From Streptomyces coeruleorubidus (GTDB lineage Bacteria; Actinomycetota; Actinomycetes; Streptomycetales; Streptomycetaceae), in the NCBI RefSeq assembly GCF_028885415.1, contig NZ_CP118527.1, positions 2,294,001 to 2,358,000 of the forward strand: 64,000 nucleotides of DNA, in the 5' to 3' direction. This document shows positions 16,344 to 25,606 of the stretch, one piece after another. Position numbers and translations under genes: made by a program. Below the pieces are notes generated by a model. That model worked only from the letters and a program-made list of their open reading frames with translations. It was not told where the DNA came from and searched no databases. Positions within the stretch are counted from its first letter, which is position 1. Each line of letters opens with the position of its first letter.

Positions 16344-16655
16344 CCGGAAAGAGTCGTCGCGAGAGGGCGGGCGGGCAGAGAACGGGCCCGCCCGCTCGGG
16401 CGTTCGGGCACGGCCCGGATGCGGTCGGGCAGCGCCCTCAGGGGCGCGGGGAACTGCGCGACCAGCCACAACGCACCCGCGGACGGCCACGAACCCCCTG
16501 CGGCACGCGGCGCGTGTCCGGGACCGAACGGGCACACCCGGGCACGAACACTTCCGCAACAGACCTGGTCGCCGTGGAGCACCCGCTGTAGAACTTCCCC
16601 CATGGCCCGACCGAGGGCCCGAACGGGCAGCACAGCAGGAAGGCGGGTGACGGCC
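16344..16655. other. 312-bp intergenic region with a Streptomyces interspersed repeat
   Basis: No supported gene. It holds the repeat at 16432-16470 just beyond udh and, further on, the leader of the DeoR gene. No clear operator for the DeoR protein could be picked out. Confidence 0.6.
16432..16470 (+). repeat. Streptomyces interspersed repeat (hairpin type), copy 1
   Basis: GCGCCC-TCAG-GGGCGC hairpin followed by GGGGAACTGCGCGACCAGCC. A second copy with the same orientation lies at 35957-35994. I recognise this as a common dispersed motif in Streptomyces intergenic regions. Placement just after udh suggests it may act as a terminator. Confidence 0.8.
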
Positions 16656-17423
16656 ATGACCAGAACCGCGGAAGAACGCCAGCGCGAGATCGTCCGCGCC
16701 GCCCGCGCGAGCGGTTCCGTCGACGTCACCGCCCTCGCCGCCGAACTGGGCGTGGCCAAGGAAACCGTACGGCGGGACCTGCGTGTCCTGGAGGACCACG
16801 GCCTGCTCCGCCGCACCCATGGCGGCGCCTACCCGGTGGAGAGCGCCGGCTTCGAGACGACGCTCGCCTTCCGCGCCACCAGCCACGTCCCCGAGAAGCG
16901 CCGGATCGCGACCGCTGCGGCCGAGCTGCTCGGCGACGCCGAGACCGTCTTCGTCGACGAGGGCTTCACCCCGCAGCTCATCGCCGAGGCACTCCCCCGG
17001 GACCGGCCGCTGACCGTGGTCACCGCGTCCCTGCCGGTCGCCGGCGCGCTCGCCGAGGCCGACACCATGTCCGTCCTGCTGCTGGGTGGCCGGGTCCGCT
17101 CCGGCACCCTCGCCACCGTCGACCACTGGACGACGAAGATGCTGGCCGGATTCGTCGTCGACCTGGCGTTCATCGGCGCCAACGGCATCTCCCGCGAGCA
17201 CGGCCTCACCACCCCCGACCCGGCGGTCAGCGAGGTCAAGACACAGGCGATCCGGGCCGCCCGCCGCACGGTCTTCGCGGGCGTGCACACCAAGTTCGGA
17301 GCGGTCAGCTTCTGCCGGTTCGCCGAGGTCGGCGCACTGGAGACGATCGTGACGAGCACGCTGCTGCCGGCAGCCGAGGCCCACCGCTACTCACTGCACG
17401 GCCCACAGGTCATCCGCGTCTGA
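16656..17423 (+). CDS. DeoR-family transcriptional regulator
   Basis: 255 residues. N-terminal HTH with the DeoR signature VTALAAELGVAKETVRRDL (about 21-39), then the DeoR C-terminal sugar-phosphate sensor domain (FVDEGFTPQLIAEAL; GANGIS; SEVKTQAIRAARRTV). Start ATG at 16656. It lies directly upstream of, and on the same strand as, a polyol-type ABC importer and dehydrogenase, 77 bp before the binding-protein gene, so it is probably the local repressor. Confidence 0.88.
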   Translation: MTRTAEERQREIVRAARASGSVDVTALAAELGVAKETVRRDLRVLEDHGLLRRTHGGAYPVESAGFETTLAFRATSHVPEKRRIATAAAELLGDAETVFVDEGFTPQLIAEALPRDRPLTVVTASLPVAGALAEADTMSVLLLGGRVRSGTLATVDHWTTKMLAGFVVDLAFIGANGISREHGLTTPDPAVSEVKTQAIRAARRTVFAGVHTKFGAVSFCRFAEVGALETIVTSTLLPAAEAHRYSLHGPQVIRV

Positions 17424-17500
17424 CCCGCCGGCCCCGCCCCCACAGGGCTCAACCACGCCCTGCCATGCCCCTTATCTCCCCATAAATCCAGGAGCGATCC

Positions 17501-18874
17501 ATGCGAACCCAGAGCCGACGACGGCCACCGCGAGCCACGCTCGCCATGGCCGCCGCAGGGACGCTGCTCGCCCCGCTGCTCTCCGGCTGCTGGGTCGGGG
17601 CGGGCGGGGCCGGATCCGGCGGCGACGCCATCAACGTCCTGATGGTCAACAACCCCCAGATGGTCGAGCTGCAGAAGCTCACCCGCGCCCACTTCACCGA
17701 AGAGACCGGCATCAAGGTCAACTTCACCGTCCTGCCCGAGAACGATGTCCGCGACAAGATCAGCCAGGACTTCGCCAACCAGGCCGGCCAGTACGACGTC
17801 GCCACGCTGTCCAACTACGAGATACCGATCTACGCCCGCAACGGCTGGCTGCACGAGATGAACGGCTACGTCGCGAAGGACCCGGGCTACGACGAGCAGG
17901 ACATCCTGAAGCCGATGCGCCAGTCCCTCACCGGGGACGACGGCAAGCTCTACGGCCAGCCCTTCTACGGCGAGTCCTCGTTCCTGATGTACCGCAAGGA
18001 CGTGTTCGAGAAGAAGGGCCTGACGATGCCCGCCCACCCCACCTGGCAGCAGGTGGCGGACCTCGCGGCCAAGGCGGACGGCGCCGAACCGGGCATGAAG
18101 GGCATCTGCCTGCGCGGCCTGCCCGGCTGGGGCGAGGTGATGGCCCCCCTGACCACCGTCGTGAACACCTTCGGCGGCACCTGGTTCGACAAGAACTGGA
18201 AGGCACAGCTCGACTCCCCCGCCTTCGAGAAGGCGACGAAGTTCTACGTCGACCTGGTCCGCGCGCACGGCGAGTCCGGCGCCGCCCAGTCCGGATTCGC
18301 CGAGTGCCTGAACAACATGACCCAGGGCAAGGTCGCCATGTGGTACGACGCCACCTCCGCGGCCGGATCCCTGGAGGCGGCGAACTCGCCGGTCAAGGGC
18401 AAGATCGGCTACGCCCCCGCACCCGTCGAGAAGACCGAGTCCTCCGGCTGGCTCTACACCTGGGCCTGGGGCATCCAGCAGGCCTCCCGCAACTCCGACG
18501 ACGCCTGGAAGTTCGTCTCCTGGGCGTCCGGCAAGGAGTACGAGCAGCTGGTCGGCGACGAAATCGGCTGGTCCAACGTCCCGGCCGGCAAACGGGCCTC
18601 GACGTACGCCAACGCCGACTACCGCAAGGAGGCCGCCGCCTTCCAGGAGATGACCAAGGAGGCCATCGAGGGAGCCCGGCCCAATGATCCCGGCGTGCAG
18701 CCGCGGCCCGCGCCCGGCATCCAGTTCGTCGGCATCCCCGAGTTCACCGACCTCGGCACCAAGGTCTCGCAGGAGATCAGCGCGGCCATCGCCGGACGCC
18801 AGTCCGTCGAATCGGCCCTGAAGAAGTCGCAAGCGCTCGCCGAGAAGATCTCCGAGGAGTACGAGGGACGATGA
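17501..18874 (+). CDS. ABC importer solute-binding lipoprotein (polyol/sugar type)
   Basis: 457 residues. Lipoprotein signal peptide ending in the lipobox LLSGC (C about residue 29). The mature part is a cluster-B extracellular sugar-binding fold, similar in overall motifs to the SmoE/MtlE sorbitol-mannitol group (YDVATLSNYEIPIYARNGWL, WDATSAAG-like region). AGGAG seven bases before the ATG. First gene of a five-gene unit (binding protein, two permeases, dehydrogenase), all linked by 4-bp overlaps. Substrate inferred as a polyol because of the zinc dehydrogenase; not proven. Confidence 0.87.
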   Translation: MRTQSRRRPPRATLAMAAAGTLLAPLLSGCWVGAGGAGSGGDAINVLMVNNPQMVELQKLTRAHFTEETGIKVNFTVLPENDVRDKISQDFANQAGQYDVATLSNYEIPIYARNGWLHEMNGYVAKDPGYDEQDILKPMRQSLTGDDGKLYGQPFYGESSFLMYRKDVFEKKGLTMPAHPTWQQVADLAAKADGAEPGMKGICLRGLPGWGEVMAPLTTVVNTFGGTWFDKNWKAQLDSPAFEKATKFYVDLVRAHGESGAAQSGFAECLNNMTQGKVAMWYDATSAAGSLEAANSPVKGKIGYAPAPVEKTESSGWLYTWAWGIQQASRNSDDAWKFVSWASGKEYEQLVGDEIGWSNVPAGKRASTYANADYRKEAAAFQEMTKEAIEGARPNDPGVQPRPAPGIQFVGIPEFTDLGTKVSQEISAAIAGRQSVESALKKSQALAEKISEEYEGR

Positions 18875-19812
18875 CCGCCACGACAACGGCCCCCCTGGCC
18901 GCTCCCGAGACGCGCACCCCGGTCCGCCGGCCCTCCGCCCGCCTGCGCGCCTGGGCCACCCGCGCCCCGCTGCTCCCCGCCCTGATCTTCATGATCGTCG
19001 TGACCCAGCTGCCCTTCGTGGCCACGCTGGTGATCTCCTTCTTCGACTGGAACTCCCTCTATCCCGACGCCCGGCAGTTCACCGGCCTCGACAACTACCA
19101 GGAGGTCCTCACCGACCCGGACCTGCGCCGGTCGGTGTGGACGACCGTCCTGCTGACGGTGGCGGTGGTCCTGGCCAGCCTGGTGCTGGGCCTCGTCCTG
19201 GCGCTGCTGCTGGACCGGAGGTTCCGCGGCCGGGGCATCGTACGGACGCTGCTGATCGCACCCTTCCTGGTCGTACCGGTCGCGGCGGCCCTGCTCTGGA
19301 AACATGTGCTCTACAACCCCGAATACGGGTTGTTCAACGGGTTGTTGCACTATGTGGGCGGCCCACAGCCCGACTGGATCTCGAACACCCCGCTGCTCGC
19401 GGTCGAGGCGTCGCTCGTCTGGCAGTGGACGCCGTTCATGATGCTGATCCTGCTGGCCGGCCTGCAGAGCCGTGACCACCAGCAGATCGAGGCGGCCCGG
19501 GTCGACGGCGCGAGCGACTGGCAGATCTTCGTCCACCTGACGCTGCCACATCTGCGCCGCTACCTCGAACTGGGCGCCCTGCTGGGCTCGATCTACATCG
19601 TCCAGAACTTCGACGCGGTCTTCACGATCACGTCCGGCGGCCTGGGCACCGCCAACCTCCCCTACACCGTCTACCAGAGCTTCTACCAGGCCCACGAGAA
19701 CGGCCTCGCCTCGGCCGCGGGCGTCCTGGTGGTCATCGGCTCGATCGTCATCGCGACCTTCGCCCTGCGCGTGGTGTCGTCCCTGTTCCGCGAGGAGGTG
19801 TCCCGCGCATGA
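18871..19812 (+). CDS. ABC importer permease (MalF type)
   Basis: 313 residues, six membrane segments, with the ATPase-contact loop IEAARVDGASDWQIFVHLTLP. Overlaps the binding-protein stop by ATGA. It pairs with the next permease to form the transmembrane channel. No ATPase gene is present, as usual for MsiK-dependent importers. Confidence 0.9.
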   Translation: MTATTTAPLAAPETRTPVRRPSARLRAWATRAPLLPALIFMIVVTQLPFVATLVISFFDWNSLYPDARQFTGLDNYQEVLTDPDLRRSVWTTVLLTVAVVLASLVLGLVLALLLDRRFRGRGIVRTLLIAPFLVVPVAAALLWKHVLYNPEYGLFNGLLHYVGGPQPDWISNTPLLAVEASLVWQWTPFMMLILLAGLQSRDHQQIEAARVDGASDWQIFVHLTLPHLRRYLELGALLGSIYIVQNFDAVFTITSGGLGTANLPYTVYQSFYQAHENGLASAAGVLVVIGSIVIATFALRVVSSLFREEVSRA

Positions 19813-20660
19813 GCACGAACGCCCTGCGTGTCCGTCGTGTCCGTGGCAAGGGTGCGGGCCTGGGCCTGCTGGCCTGGCTGCTCGGCGTCGCGTTCTTCCT
19901 GCCCATCGCGTGGATGGCGCTGACGTCCTTCCACTCCGAGCAGGACGCGGCGACCAACCCGCCGTCCTTCGCCGCCGCCCTGACCCTGGACGGCTACCGC
20001 GAGTTCTTCGGCGCGGGCGGCGGCGCGAGCCCCTGGCCGGCGCTGATCAACTCCACGGTCGCGTCCGTGGCCTCGACCCTGCTGGTCCTGCTGCTGGCCT
20101 TCCCTGCGGCGTACGCGCTGTCGATCAACCGCGTCCGCAAGTGGACGGACGTCCTGTTCTTCTTCCTCTCCACGAAGATGCTGCCGGCGGTCGCGGGCCT
20201 GCTCCCGATCTACCTCTTCGCCAAGAACGCCGGGATGCTCGACAACATCTGGCTGCTGGTCATCCTCTACACCTCCATGAACCTGCCGATCGCGGTGTGG
20301 ATGATGCAGTCGTTCCTCGCCGAGATCCCGGTCGCGGTGATCGAGGCGGCCCGGGTGGACGGGGCACGGCTGCCGACGGTCCTCGCGCGGGTCGTGGCCC
20401 CGATCGCCCTCCCGGGCATCGCCGCGACGGCACTCATCTGCTTCATCTTCAGCTGGAACGAACTGCTCTTCGCACGGGTGCTGACCGGCGTGGTCGCCGA
20501 GACCGCCCCCGTCTTCCTGACCGGCTTCATCACCAGCCAGGGCCTGTTCCTGGCGAAGGTGTGCGCCGCGTCGCTCGTCATCTCCCTGCCGGTGCTCGCC
20601 GCGGGGTTCGCCGCCCAGGACAAGCTGGTCCAGGGCCTGTCGTTGGGAGCCGTCAAATGA
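19809..20660 (+). CDS. ABC importer permease (MalG type)
   Basis: 283 residues with six membrane segments and the loop VIEAARVDGARLPTVLARVV. The C-terminus LSLGAVK is typical of polyol/sugar MalG-type permeases. 4-bp overlaps with both neighbours show a tightly coupled operon. Confidence 0.9.
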   Translation: MSTNALRVRRVRGKGAGLGLLAWLLGVAFFLPIAWMALTSFHSEQDAATNPPSFAAALTLDGYREFFGAGGGASPWPALINSTVASVASTLLVLLLAFPAAYALSINRVRKWTDVLFFFLSTKMLPAVAGLLPIYLFAKNAGMLDNIWLLVILYTSMNLPIAVWMMQSFLAEIPVAVIEAARVDGARLPTVLARVVAPIALPGIAATALICFIFSWNELLFARVLTGVVAETAPVFLTGFITSQGLFLAKVCAASLVISLPVLAAGFAAQDKLVQGLSLGAVK

Positions 20661-21646
20661 AGGCCGCCGTCATCGAGTCCGTGGGCAAGGCCGTCGTCGC
20701 CGAGGTCCCCGACCCGACGCCCGGCCCGCGCCAGGTCGTCGTCGAGGTCGCGGCCTGCGGCCTGTGCGGCACGGACCTGCACATCCTCCAGGGCGAGTTC
20801 GCCCCCGAGCTGCCCATCGTGCCCGGGCACGAGTTCGCGGGCGAGGTGGTCGGGGTCGGCACCCAGGTCACGGAACTGTCGGTCGGCGACCGGGTAGCGG
20901 TGGACCCGTCCCTGTACTGCTACGAGTGCCGCTACTGCCGTACCGGCCACAACAACCTCTGCGAACGCTGGGCGGCGATCGGCGTGACGACGGCCGGAGG
21001 GGCCGCGAAGTACGCCCTCGCCCCCGTGGCGAACTGCGTGAAGCTCCCCGACCACGTCCGCACGCAGGACGCGGCCCTGGTGGAGCCCCTCTCCTGCGCG
21101 GTACGCGGCTACGACGTGCTCCGCTCCCGCCTCGGCGCGCACGTCCTGATCTACGGCTCCGGCACGATGGGCCTGATGATGCTGGAGCTGGCCAAGCGCA
21201 CGGGCGCGGCGAGCGTGGACGTCGTCGACGTGAACCCGGCCCGCCTGGAGACGGCCCGCCGCCTCGGCGTCTCGGCGGCGGCCGCGGGCCCGGACGAACT
21301 GGACCGCCCGCAGGGCTGGGACCTGGTCGTCGACGCCACGGGCAACGCGGCAGCGATCCAGGACGGCCTGGACCGGGTGGCGAAGGCCGGCACGTTCCTG
21401 CAGTTCGGTGTGGCCGACTACGCGACGCGCGTGACGATCGACCCGTACCGCATCTACAACCAGGAGATCACCATCACGGGCTCGATGGCGGTGCTGCACA
21501 GCTTCGAGCGCGCGGCCGAGCTGTTCGCGAACGGGGTCCTCGACCCCGACGTCTTCATCAGCGACCGGATCCCGCTGGAGCGGTACCCGCAGGCGCTGGA
21601 GCAGTTCGCGTCAGGGGTCGGCCGCAAGATCGTGGTCGTGCCGTAG
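20657..21646 (+). CDS. Zinc-dependent alcohol/polyol dehydrogenase
   Basis: 329 residues, medium-chain dehydrogenase. Catalytic zinc ligands C37, H58 and E59 (CGLCGTD; GHEF) and the structural zinc set C88, C91, C94 and C102 are all present. The coenzyme fold has IYGSGTMGLMM. Co-translation with the importer argues for oxidation of an imported polyol (sorbitol, mannitol, arabitol or xylitol class) to a ketose, probably with NAD+. The exact polyol is not deducible. Confidence 0.88.
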   Translation: MKAAVIESVGKAVVAEVPDPTPGPRQVVVEVAACGLCGTDLHILQGEFAPELPIVPGHEFAGEVVGVGTQVTELSVGDRVAVDPSLYCYECRYCRTGHNNLCERWAAIGVTTAGGAAKYALAPVANCVKLPDHVRTQDAALVEPLSCAVRGYDVLRSRLGAHVLIYGSGTMGLMMLELAKRTGAASVDVVDVNPARLETARRLGVSAAAAGPDELDRPQGWDLVVDATGNAAAIQDGLDRVAKAGTFLQFGVADYATRVTIDPYRIYNQEITITGSMAVLHSFERAAELFANGVLDPDVFISDRIPLERYPQALEQFASGVGRKIVVVP

Positions 21647-21718
21647 GGAACGGACCGCTGCGGGCGGGGCGGGCGAAATTCGCTGGGGCGCCTGCCCCGC
21701 CCCCCGTACGCTCGCGGC

Positions 21719-21940
21719 ATGCCACGACCCCACGGATTCGCTTACGAGCAGCACGCGGGCGGAACCGTCCGCATCACCCACCACGGCCGCCCCGCCACCA
21801 CGCTGAACGGCCCCCGGGCCGAGCAGTTCCTCGCCGAGGTCGAGGCCTCCGACCCCCAGCTCGTCATGGCCCGCTGGACCGGAAACTACAAGCGGGGCAA
21901 CGAACGCACCGCCCGCGACCACCCCCGCAACCGCCGCTGA
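21719..21940 (+). CDS. Small conserved-looking hypothetical protein
   Basis: 73 residues (MPRPHGFAYEQHAGG...), basic, no membrane segment. There is no ribosome site; a TACGCT hexamer ends 6 bp before the ATG, the spacing of a -10 element for a leaderless transcript. C-terminal run of Arg/Asn. Family not recognised with certainty. Confidence 0.6.
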   Translation: MPRPHGFAYEQHAGGTVRITHHGRPATTLNGPRAEQFLAEVEASDPQLVMARWTGNYKRGNERTARDHPRNRR

Positions 21941-21995
21941 CCCGAATGGGCGCAGGGTAAGGGAACGGCAAAACCGCCTCGATCGTTCACCCGGC

Positions 21996-23213
21996 ATGAC
22001 AGCTATGACCCCCGGCTCGAACATCCCCCTGTCCGCCACCCGCGTGACGGTCGACGTCGCCGCCCCGGTGCGGCTCGACGTATCGGGCCTGCTGCTCACC
22101 GCCGACGGCAAGGTGCGCTCCGACGACGACTTCATCTTCTACAACCAGCCTTCGGGCCCGGGCGTGACGTACCGCTCGGGCGGCGGCACCACGCCCGACG
22201 CGATCGTGGTCGACACGACGGCCGTGCCCCCCGGCATCGAGAAGATCGTCGTCACGGCGAGCCCGGACGCCGCGGGCCAGACCTTCCGTGGCATCGAACC
22301 GACGGCCACGATCCGCAACGCGGACGACAGCTCCGTCCTTGCCTCGTTCACGCCCCCGCAGCTCGGTGACGAGACGGCCCTGGTGATCGTGGAGATCTAC
22401 CTGCGCAACGGCCAGTGGAAGGCCCGAGCCGTCGGCCAGGGATACGCCAACGGCCTCGCGGGCATCGCCACGGACTTCGGTGTCTCGGTGGAGGAGCCGG
22501 TCGCCCCGGCCCAGCAGCCGGTGACCCCGCCGCCGGCTCCGACGCAGCCGCCGGTGGCTCCGCCGGCCCCGCCCGTCACCACACCCGCGGCGCCCCCGGC
22601 TCCGGCCACGCCTCCGCCGCCCGCGCCCGGCGCCGGAAAGATCAACCTCGACAAGGGCCGCGTCAGCCTCCAGAAGAACCAGACCGTCTCCCTCGTCAAG
22701 GGCGGCCGCCCGCTGCTCGCCTCCGTCAAGATGGGCCTCGGCTGGGAGCCGGCGTACCGCGGCAAGGACATCGACCTGGACGCCTCGGTCATCGCCTACG
22801 GGCCGCAGCGCAACCACATCGACAGCTGCTACTTCGGCAAGCTCCAGATCGTCGGTGGCGCGATCCGGCACTCCGGCGACAACCTCACGGGCGAGGGCGG
22901 CGGCGACGACGAGGTGATCACGGTCGACCTCGGCCGTCTCCCGCAGGAGGTCACCGGCCTGGTCTTCACGGTCAACTCCTTCTCCGGCCAGAAGTTCACG
23001 GAGGTCGCCAAGGCCTACTGCCGCCTCCTGGACGGCACGACCGGAGAGGAACTGGTCCGCTTCGACCTCACCAGCGCCGAGCCGCAGACCGGCGTGATGA
23101 TGGCCAAGCTGATCCGCCAGTTCTCCGGCGAGTGGGAGATGACGGCGATCGGCGACTTCGTGAAGTCCCGCACGGTCAGGGGAATGGTGAAGCCGGCGGC
23201 CCAGTCTCTGTAG
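21996..23213 (+). CDS. TerD-family protein with two TerD domains and a proline-rich linker
   Basis: 405 residues. TerD-type domain 1 spans about 1-165 (DDFIFYNQPSGPGV; DTTAVPPGIEKIVV) and domain 2 about 215-400 (VSLVKGGRPLLASVKMGLGW; DLDASVIAYG). They are joined by about 50 residues of Pro/Ala/Thr. TerD domains bind calcium and are linked to tellurite and stress resistance. Acidic ligand residues are visible in both. There is no clear ribosome site before 21996; an in-frame ATG at 22005 would give the more usual MTPGS start. Single gene, no ter partners next to it. Confidence 0.88.
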   Translation: MTAMTPGSNIPLSATRVTVDVAAPVRLDVSGLLLTADGKVRSDDDFIFYNQPSGPGVTYRSGGGTTPDAIVVDTTAVPPGIEKIVVTASPDAAGQTFRGIEPTATIRNADDSSVLASFTPPQLGDETALVIVEIYLRNGQWKARAVGQGYANGLAGIATDFGVSVEEPVAPAQQPVTPPPAPTQPPVAPPAPPVTTPAAPPAPATPPPPAPGAGKINLDKGRVSLQKNQTVSLVKGGRPLLASVKMGLGWEPAYRGKDIDLDASVIAYGPQRNHIDSCYFGKLQIVGGAIRHSGDNLTGEGGGDDEVITVDLGRLPQEVTGLVFTVNSFSGQKFTEVAKAYCRLLDGTTGEELVRFDLTSAEPQTGVMMAKLIRQFSGEWEMTAIGDFVKSRTVRGMVKPAAQSL

Positions 23214-23242
23214 CCAAGGGCTGGAGCCGGCATCTGCCGAAG

Positions 23243-24151
23243 CTAGTGGGCCGGCTGCTGGACATGCACCCTGTCGAGGAAGTCCCGCACCAGGGCGACG
23301 ACTTCCTCCAGGTGGGTCTCCAGCAGCCAGTGCCCGCCGTCGAGCAGGTGCAGCTCGGCGTCCGGCAGATCACGCAGATAGGCACGTGCGGCGCCCTCGG
23401 GCATGTAGCCGTCCTGAGGGCCCCAGGCGATCAGCGTCGGGGGGCGGTGCTCCCGCAGATACGTCTGGTACTTCGGGAACCAGTCGAGGTTCTCCCGCAG
23501 GCCCTCCATCAGCCCGACCATGATCTCGCGGCGCTGCGGGGAGGCCAGCAGCGGCCAGGACAGCTTCCACAGGTCGGGACTGATCCGTTCGACGAGCCGC
23601 TCGTCGATCTCGCCGACGAACTCGTCGCGCAGCCCCTCCTCGGTCACCGCCTCCAGCAGCCGCGCCCGCCCTTGGGGCGTCGGGTGATCCCAGTACTCCC
23701 GGAGCGAGCTGTACTTCGGGCCGAGCTCGTCCTCGTAGATGTCCCCGTTCTGGATGATGAGCGCGGCGACCCGCTCAGGTGCGCGCATCGCCAGCCGCAG
23801 CCCGATCTGCGAGCCGTAGTCGTGCAGGTAGAGGGCGTACCGCCGTAGCTTCAGCACGCTGGTGAACCGCTCCAGGAAGCCGGCGTACCCGTCGAAGGTG
23901 TACGAGAAGCCGGCCGGGTCCGGGGTGTCGCTGTAGCCGAAGCCGGGGAAGTCGGGCGCGACGAGCCGCCACCGGTCGGCCAGGGCCGGCATGAAGGCGC
24001 GGAACTGGAACGAGGAGGACGGATAGCCGTGCGGCAGCAACAAGGCGGGGGCGTCGGGGGGACCGGCCTCACGGTAGAAGACGCGGGTCCCGTCGACGTC
24101 CGCGTACCGGTGTGCCGTCCTGCGGGCCGGGCTGTCGATCGTTCTCGCCAC
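23243..24151 (-). CDS. Alpha/beta hydrolase, epoxide hydrolase/dehalogenase-like
   Basis: 302 residues. HGYPSS (41-46) is the oxyanion-hole motif. The nucleophile is D111 in LHDYGSQIG, as in epoxide hydrolases and haloalkane dehalogenases rather than serine esterases. The acid is the Asp of WGPQDGYMPEG and the base the His of LDGGHWLLETH. Substrate unknown. It follows a TetR gene on the same strand by 83 bp, so the two probably form a repressor-controlled detoxification pair. Confidence 0.85.
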   Translation of the reverse strand: MARTIDSPARRTAHRYADVDGTRVFYREAGPPDAPALLLPHGYPSSSFQFRAFMPALADRWRLVAPDFPGFGYSDTPDPAGFSYTFDGYAGFLERFTSVLKLRRYALYLHDYGSQIGLRLAMRAPERVAALIIQNGDIYEDELGPKYSSLREYWDHPTPQGRARLLEAVTEEGLRDEFVGEIDERLVERISPDLWKLSWPLLASPQRREIMVGLMEGLRENLDWFPKYQTYLREHRPPTLIAWGPQDGYMPEGAARAYLRDLPDAELHLLDGGHWLLETHLEEVVALVRDFLDRVHVQQPAH

Positions 24152-24234
24152 CTGTGCTGGTCGGACACGGAGAGAGCCGGAGTACCCGCCGAACTCCCGA
24201 AGAAACCGACGACACCGCGCCGGTCAGCGGGCCC

Positions 24235-24813
24235 TCAGAGCCGCGCCGAAGGCCGCAGCCCCTCCGTCAGCAACGCCAGATAGCGCCGGATGTGCCCGCC
24301 CTCCCCGTCCGCCAGCTCCGCCGCCGTCGCCACCCCGTGCGCCAGCCGCAGTACGTCGATCGGCTCGACGTCCCGCCGGAGCGTGCCCGCTTCCTGTGCT
24401 GCCCGGACCAGGCGCACCGCCGCGCTCTTCACCGCGTCGCCGCAGGCCGTGGCCACGGTCGAGTCGCTCTGTGTGACGGCCGGGCCCAGCAGGGCTCGCA
24501 GGCCGCGCATCTGGATCATCCCGGCACCGAGTTCGTACAGCCACTCCACCAGCGCCTCACCCGGCGGCAGTTCCGCCGCGAGTTCGTCGGCCCGGGCCGC
24601 GATCGCCTCGATACGGTCGAGGTACGCGGCTTCCAGCAGCGCGTGCCGGGTCGGGAAATGCCGGTACAGCGTGCCGGAGCCGACCCCGGCCCGCTTGGCG
24701 ATGTCGTCGAGCGACGCGCCTTCCCCGTGCTCGGCGAAGGCCTCCACGGCCACCTTCAGCAACCGCTCGTAGTTACGCCGAGCATCCGCCCGCATGGGCC
24801 TGACCTGCGCCAT
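24235..24813 (-). CDS. TetR-family transcriptional regulator
   Basis: 192 residues. HTH at the N-terminus (SLDDIAKRAGVGSGTLYRHFPTR, shown here only in part: GVGSGTLYRHF), then a helical ligand domain. ATG at 24813 chosen because GAGGAG stands seven bases upstream. Probably controls itself and the downstream hydrolase. A weak CTCCG/CGGAG repeat at 24844-24863 is a possible operator. Confidence 0.85.
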   Translation of the reverse strand: MAQVRPMRADARRNYERLLKVAVEAFAEHGEGASLDDIAKRAGVGSGTLYRHFPTRHALLEAAYLDRIEAIAARADELAAELPPGEALVEWLYELGAGMIQMRGLRALLGPAVTQSDSTVATACGDAVKSAAVRLVRAAQEAGTLRRDVEPIDVLRLAHGVATAAELADGEGGHIRRYLALLTEGLRPSARL

Positions 24814-24886
24814 GCAGCCACTCCTCACGAACCGGGGAACCCTCTCCGTACCTTAATTCGGAGTCGGAGCCGAGAACGCCGGCACG

Positions 24887-25519
24887 TCACGCCGGCGACT
24901 GCCCCTTGATCAGAGCTGCGGGGACGGCCTGGTGCAGCACCTGCTCGCGAGGGAGCGTCAGGCGGAACGTCTCCTCCACGACGGCGAGGGACTTGGCGTG
25001 GGCCGCGGCCCTGTCGTCCTCGTCCGGGATGCCCGCGGCCCGCACCGCAGCGCTGAGCAGCTCCGGGCGAGTACCGGTGATCTCGCGCGACCAGGTGTGC
25101 ATGTACATCTGGAAGCCGCACACGTGGACGCCGTCACGGAAGTAGCTGAACTCCGGCGGCGGCAGCTTCGGATTCTGCGTCTCGTAGTAGAACTGGAACA
25201 CGTGATCGCCCTGCACGGACAGGCCATCGATGTAGCCGGGCCCCATGCACCCGGGCCACTCCCCGTACGCCACGGCATAGGACAGGTCCGCGCTCGTGCC
25301 GTAGCGCACCGCGATACTGTCGTCCCGGCCGCGGTCCCGGTCGCGCCGGGCCAGGAAGCCGACCAGCTCATCGGCACTGTGGTCGCCGAGCTCCACGGGA
25401 GGCTCGTCGCCGGCGAGGCGCCGCACGAGCTCCTCGGGCTCCACGCCCCGGGCCAGGGTGACGCAGTACCCCAGCCAGGTGAGGTCCTCGCGGGCCAGCC
25501 ACGCTACTCCGTCGTTCAT
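24887..25519 (-). CDS. DUF6461-like hypothetical protein
   Basis: 210 residues. The N-terminal pattern (LTWLGYCVTLARGVEPEELVRRL) and overall composition match the actinobacterial DUF6461 group as I remember it. Soluble, acidic, with aromatic clusters (FQFYYETQ). GAGGGG precedes the ATG at 25519. No functional clue; neighbours are an unrelated TetR gene and an ABC operon. Confidence 0.65.
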   Translation of the reverse strand: MNDGVAWLAREDLTWLGYCVTLARGVEPEELVRRLAGDEPPVELGDHSADELVGFLARRDRDRGRDDSIAVRYGTSADLSYAVAYGEWPGCMGPGYIDGLSVQGDHVFQFYYETQNPKLPPPEFSYFRDGVHVCGFQMYMHTWSREITGTRPELLSAAVRAAGIPDEDDRAAAHAKSLAVVEETFRLTLPREQVLHQAVPAALIKGQSPA

Positions 25520-25606
25520 TTCCCCTCTTTCCTGCGCGGCGGGGGGGCACCGTACGCCGCCCCCGCCGACCCGACGGTTCGGTAACACCCTGCCGAACCG
25601 GTCGCC